The notes beneath the pieces were generated by a model. That model was not told where the DNA came from. It was given only the letters and a program-made list of their open reading frames with translations, and searched no databases. A stretch of DNA of 64,000 nt, taken from the NCBI GenBank assembly GCA_022885665.1, contig JAGQDJ010000633.1, positions 558,001-622,000 of the forward strand, written 5' to 3'. The translations under genes were made by a program, and so were the position numbers. Position 1 is the first letter of the stretch, and each line of letters begins with the position of its first letter. Below, piece by piece: positions 60,101-64,000 of this stretch. The stretch is from Triops longicaudatus (Eukaryota; Arthropoda; Branchiopoda; Notostraca; Triopsidae).

Positions 60101-63100
60101 GAGTTACTACACGTTCTTGTTACTATGAACTAGAGAACAGACCACAGCAAGTTCAAAGCTTCTAAGTTTTTTTTTGCACCAATAAATAGGAAAATTTTCT
60201 TTTGTCCCTATCCTTACTACACCGTACAGAGTTATCGTATCGTATGCGATACGATACGATACAGTACGACAATGATACGGTTATCGGCGGTTGTTGATGA
60301 CTGTTTATTTTAAACTGACAACGAACAAAAAATATGTTCTCATTCTACAAGTTGCAAAATATCTGAGCGTTAATGAAGCATCTACATCGTGAATTAGTAC
60401 TATAAGTCTTTTCTATCGAAAACTGACTTGAAAAAGCGGTTTCAAAGATCCACTTTGTCAATTTTCAGTTCACCAAAAATGGTGACAAGGAACAATCAGT
60501 CAACTGTGTATGTTGCGTCTTGCTATTACTCTTTCAATCTCAGCTAGTAACCTCCTTATTCTTCAAGGGAGAGGTAAGTTTAAGTAACTTTAAGTTATAT
60601 AAATGTGCTGAAATGTTCTTCAATAACAACAGCATAATTTAAACTGCAAAACGCAAGAATTCACGCATAACGTCGCGGATTTGCCATAACATCCTCACCG
60701 TCTAAAACTTCCCTAAATGCAATGTACATTTTTCCTTTTTAAAAGCAAACAATTTTCTTAAACGCTTAGTTAATCGAACTAGAAATGGAAGATCTCGAGG
60801 ATGACAGTCCATTAATCAACTTTTATCGACAATAATACCTTTTTTTAAGCGCGTAAAGCCCGCAGGGAAATGCAAATAGGAGCTGCAAATAACTAAAAAG
60901 CTAAATTGATTATTCGACTGAAATTTTCGAAATCTTCAATTGAAGTTCGATTAGTCGCACTTCTCTATTATACGCCCGGGGTGTTTTAAGATAGAACAGG
61001 TTCAGTTAGGTTATATTAGTTTAAATTACATTCTATTTTCTTACTTTGAATATTTTTGTAATTGTCGTGCTTTTTACAAAAGTCTCACTATTAATTGACG
61101 TGTTTGCTCGTAATAAGTTAATTTGTGCAAAGTTTCACTTACAAGCTCTGGGATTTGAGAAAAAGTGCACGGCGTGTGTAATAGAGAAGTATCCGATTAA
61201 TTATGCGTTTGAGACAATTGTATGCTTTCAAACAAGAGAATCCTACTTTTTATATAGGGACGTATGAGGTGGTGAAGGTGTGATTGAAAACCCGGGACAT
61301 TCTGCGTGAACCCGTTTTGCAGTTTATGAACATTTAGCGTGTCGTTGATACATATTTTATCAATTTGTTGAAAAATGCAATTAATATAGCTTGGAACGGA
61401 CTATTGAAAGATTTCAATACGGAAAGATTATCGACGTGTTCAGCTTCAGACCCGAAAACACAGTTGTTTCCTGAGTTCTTGCCTTTCCTATTTTTTCTCT
61501 TGTTGTATTTCACGTGCTGAGTCAGAAAACATAAATTACTTGCGTAGTTTCCCTTTCAGTAGAAGATTTAATATGACTTAAACTGCGATATAAATTCAGT
61601 CTACATTAACAACGCCGTCAGACCGTTGTCATTTTTCTCGTGCATTGCAGTAGCGAATGGATGCGCACCCCGGGGTATGTGTAATACCCTGAACCGACAA
61701 CGGGCTAAGCCTACTTTTTAACCGCTTTTTTTTCCTAAAAAAACTAGTGTTGCGAGATTCTAGTCGAAACAGTACTTAGTAACTTTTTCCACTCTATGTA
61801 TCAAAACGTACATAAGAAAAAGCCTTCAATGTAAAAAGTGGACAAGCCAGTCCTGCTCTCACAACTTATCAGGGCTGTGGTATAAGAACAACTAGCCTTC
61901 AGCAGAAAGCCAATTAGATAAACTACAGTGATGGAACCCATTATGTCAACCGCTAGGCAAGTGACTCCTTGCGCATATTCCCATTCCATCTCCCTTCCAA
62001 GACCCAGCATACTTGGCACCAAAAAAAGCGACCGATATACAATGTTATAAAATCATAGATAAACCTTCTTACGGTCACTTGGAGCAAAATTGGACATTGT
62101 CTTATGCAATTTTAATGTTCTGAAACGTAACTTTTACGTGTACCAAGCTACACACGAAAAAATGTAAAGCGCTAGCGAGCTCTTACTTTTTTAGTCATTA
62201 GGCTGATAATCTCCGACTTCATATAAACGTCTAAGATTGCTCTTTTTTTGTTCCAAAAATTGTAGAAGACTTCGTGTTCTTAAATCTATTTGTCCTAGTG
62301 GTTTCCGTAGACATGAATTACGAGTTTGGGTACAGCTTCAGTTGTCATTAAAGCATGTGCGGAAGTCCTGTGGAGCTGTTCAGCACTCAAATGGGTATGA
62401 ATCGAGTGACTTAGAATTTCAAATAGGCCCAAATTGGTAAAGACTAGAAGTCACGTAGGCCTTATTAGGCAAGAACAATAATTAGGCGAAGCCGTTGGCC
62501 AGTTACTTCTTACTCTGAGCCTACTGCAGAGCTCTTCCATTGTTGCAACTTAATTTACTTACCTACGAGTTAAGTGTCTACCCCATGACAACTTACCTTT
62601 TAGAAAGAATATTAAAACTGAGATATATAGAAACGTGATCTACTAATATGGTGTAAGCGTTAATTACAAATATAACGCATGGATTTACTTTGACCCCGAA
62701 AATCTTTTTTTTTTACATTTTGTGTCTACATGGAGCCGTATCTGTGGAACGCCCTCTAAAACTTCTACAGAATGTAACCTGTTCTTTGTGTCATCTAAAC
62801 CTAATGTAGTTGATAAATTTAAAAAAAAAATAAAGCTTAGTTGCATACACGTTTCAATAAATGAAAGAGTAGTATCCGTTTGTGACTCTAATATCCATTT
62901 TAATTAAATTTCACTCAGCAATTATATTTATATTCAGGAGAGAGCTTTATTTGCACGGATAACTCACAATTGTTTAGTGGATTGTCCAATGACCCTAATC
63001 AAAGGACTACTTTATTTTACTCACGATAAGACACGTATCCAATACAAGTGAGAAAACCCAAACTAGTAACTCGACTGTTCTGCAGATTTCACACACTCAT

Positions 63101-64000
63101 CCTGCTGAACAGGCAAGCGTTGCAAAACCTACCTTACGCAATAAGCGAAATAGAGTAGCTTTCCACCTGCTTCCATGGTTGACAGGCTTATGGATTAAGT
63201 TTTCTAAAAAACTTCGTGAACTATTGCTTCAAAACTGTCCTATTTTAAAGTTTCCAAATTTACTTTGCATGACTCCATCTACGTCTTTATTCTATCTGAA
63301 TAACAATACAGCGAATGATTCAACGTATTAAAAGGAATGGGTGACATCACAGGCGCGTAATAATGATAACGTTTTAAAACTGTAGTTAAAGACCCCGGTA
63401 TACAAACTCTTAGCATTTTTCAAGAACAAAAGATACAGACATCGTTTCCTCTATGGAGGATAAGTCTCTTATTGTAACTAACAGCTGAGGTTGAATGAAG
63501 TCTATTAGAAACTCCGGATTGAGGCACATCTCAATATTGTCATACAAAACCTTAAAATTTCAGACACGATATTACCAAAAGTATCTGACTAATTTTGTTT
63601 TTCTTTGTACCTTAAATTTAAAAAAAAATCGGACTTAGTGCACCAGTTTGAATGATTTTCATTTTTCCATATAATAAGAAATTAGCAAAATTCAACCGTA
63701 ATTTACCAATTTAGCAAAAGCTATTTGGACAGAAACTTAAACCGTTGCACTAGCTAAGTTAACCACCAACATTACTGTTAAAACACTTTCTTTGATTTCT
63801 TAACCATTTTTCCAGCATGATGTCTGAAATTTCCTATGTTATTCTCCTATAAGGGGTTTATGTATACCGTGGTCTTAAGCGTCTTAACCACGAAAGTAAA
63901 ATCGAGTAACATAATTTACCATATGCTTTGGAACCACTCCAGTTTGGGGGGAATTTCGTCACTGGCAAAACTCAAAAAATCGCATTGGCGTCATTTTAAA
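54130..64000. other. Gene-poor 9.9 kb to the right edge
   Basis: AT-rich sequence with ICA69's 3' UTR at the left. Every open frame is under about 85 codons and none shows a domain, a signal peptide with follow-on coding, or paired splice sites that I would trust. The candidates I weighed are at 57962-58171, 59383-59595, 61046-61267, 61801-62022 and 62237-62440. It may be spacer, intron of a gene whose exons lie beyond the edge, or decayed repeats. Confidence 0.5.
60233..60256. repeat. Perfect inverted repeat TATCGTATCG / CGATACGATA
   Basis: Two 10-bp arms (60233-60242 and 60247-60256) flank a 4-base loop TATG, followed by more GATAC repeats up to about 60263. It is a short palindromic microsatellite that could form a cruciform or hairpin. 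Confidence 0.8.

Noticed and set aside
1..64000. CRISPR arrays, operons or bacterial mobile islands
   Set aside because: The DNA is plainly eukaryotic with spliced genes. The only regular repeats are homopolymers, AAT microsatellites and MITE fragments.

Overview
This is eukaryotic, almost certainly arthropod, genomic DNA. The genes are intron-rich, with many introns of about 50-120 bp, GT-AG boundaries and AT-rich spacers. Every recognisable protein is a standard animal protein. The C-terminus of the protein 4.1 gene resembles insect coracle most closely. A complete fibrillin gene, a family that to my knowledge Drosophila lacks, argues against a fly and fits a myriapod, crustacean, chelicerate or early-branching insect. 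I cannot name the species.

Layout: PEX13 (minus, 3' end beyond the left edge); a furin-type proprotein convertase (plus, 2726-8572); COX5A (minus, 8927-9520); a protein 4.1/coracle gene (plus, 10903-17362); VPS25 (minus, single exon, 18202-18726); POSH/SH3RF (plus, 20405-23855); Tudor-SN/SND1 (plus, 25138-29019); HACD3-type 3-hydroxyacyl-CoA dehydratase (minus, 29652-31262); fibrillin (minus, 32467-48701, about 48 exons); a small unassigned gene (minus, 50753-51033) head-to-head with ICA69/ICA1 (plus, 51073-54129). The last 9.9 kb has no gene I can recognise. I rebuilt exon chains by hand from splice sites, codon phase and family similarity. The phases close in every gene for which I list exons. 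In the middle of fibrillin I translated the exons but did not fix every boundary.

The genes are housekeeping or developmental genes with no shared operon-like logic. One link is worth noting: fibrillin ends in a carboxy-terminal propeptide preceded by a furin-type RGKR site (the asprosin-like module of vertebrate fibrillins), and a furin-type protease is encoded in the same window. Two convergent pairs (furin/COX5A and SND1/HACD3) have polyadenylation signals placed so that their 3' ends probably overlap.

Mobile DNA is sparse: MITE-like copies sharing a pogo/Tigger-like terminal inverted repeat lie in a fibrillin intron and in spacers, and a GC-rich hAT-like terminus lies between HACD3 and fibrillin. 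There is no CRISPR array, operon or bacterial island. I found no convincing new multi-gene system. The most interesting items are the small gene sharing a promoter with ICA69, the fibrillin details and the MITE family.
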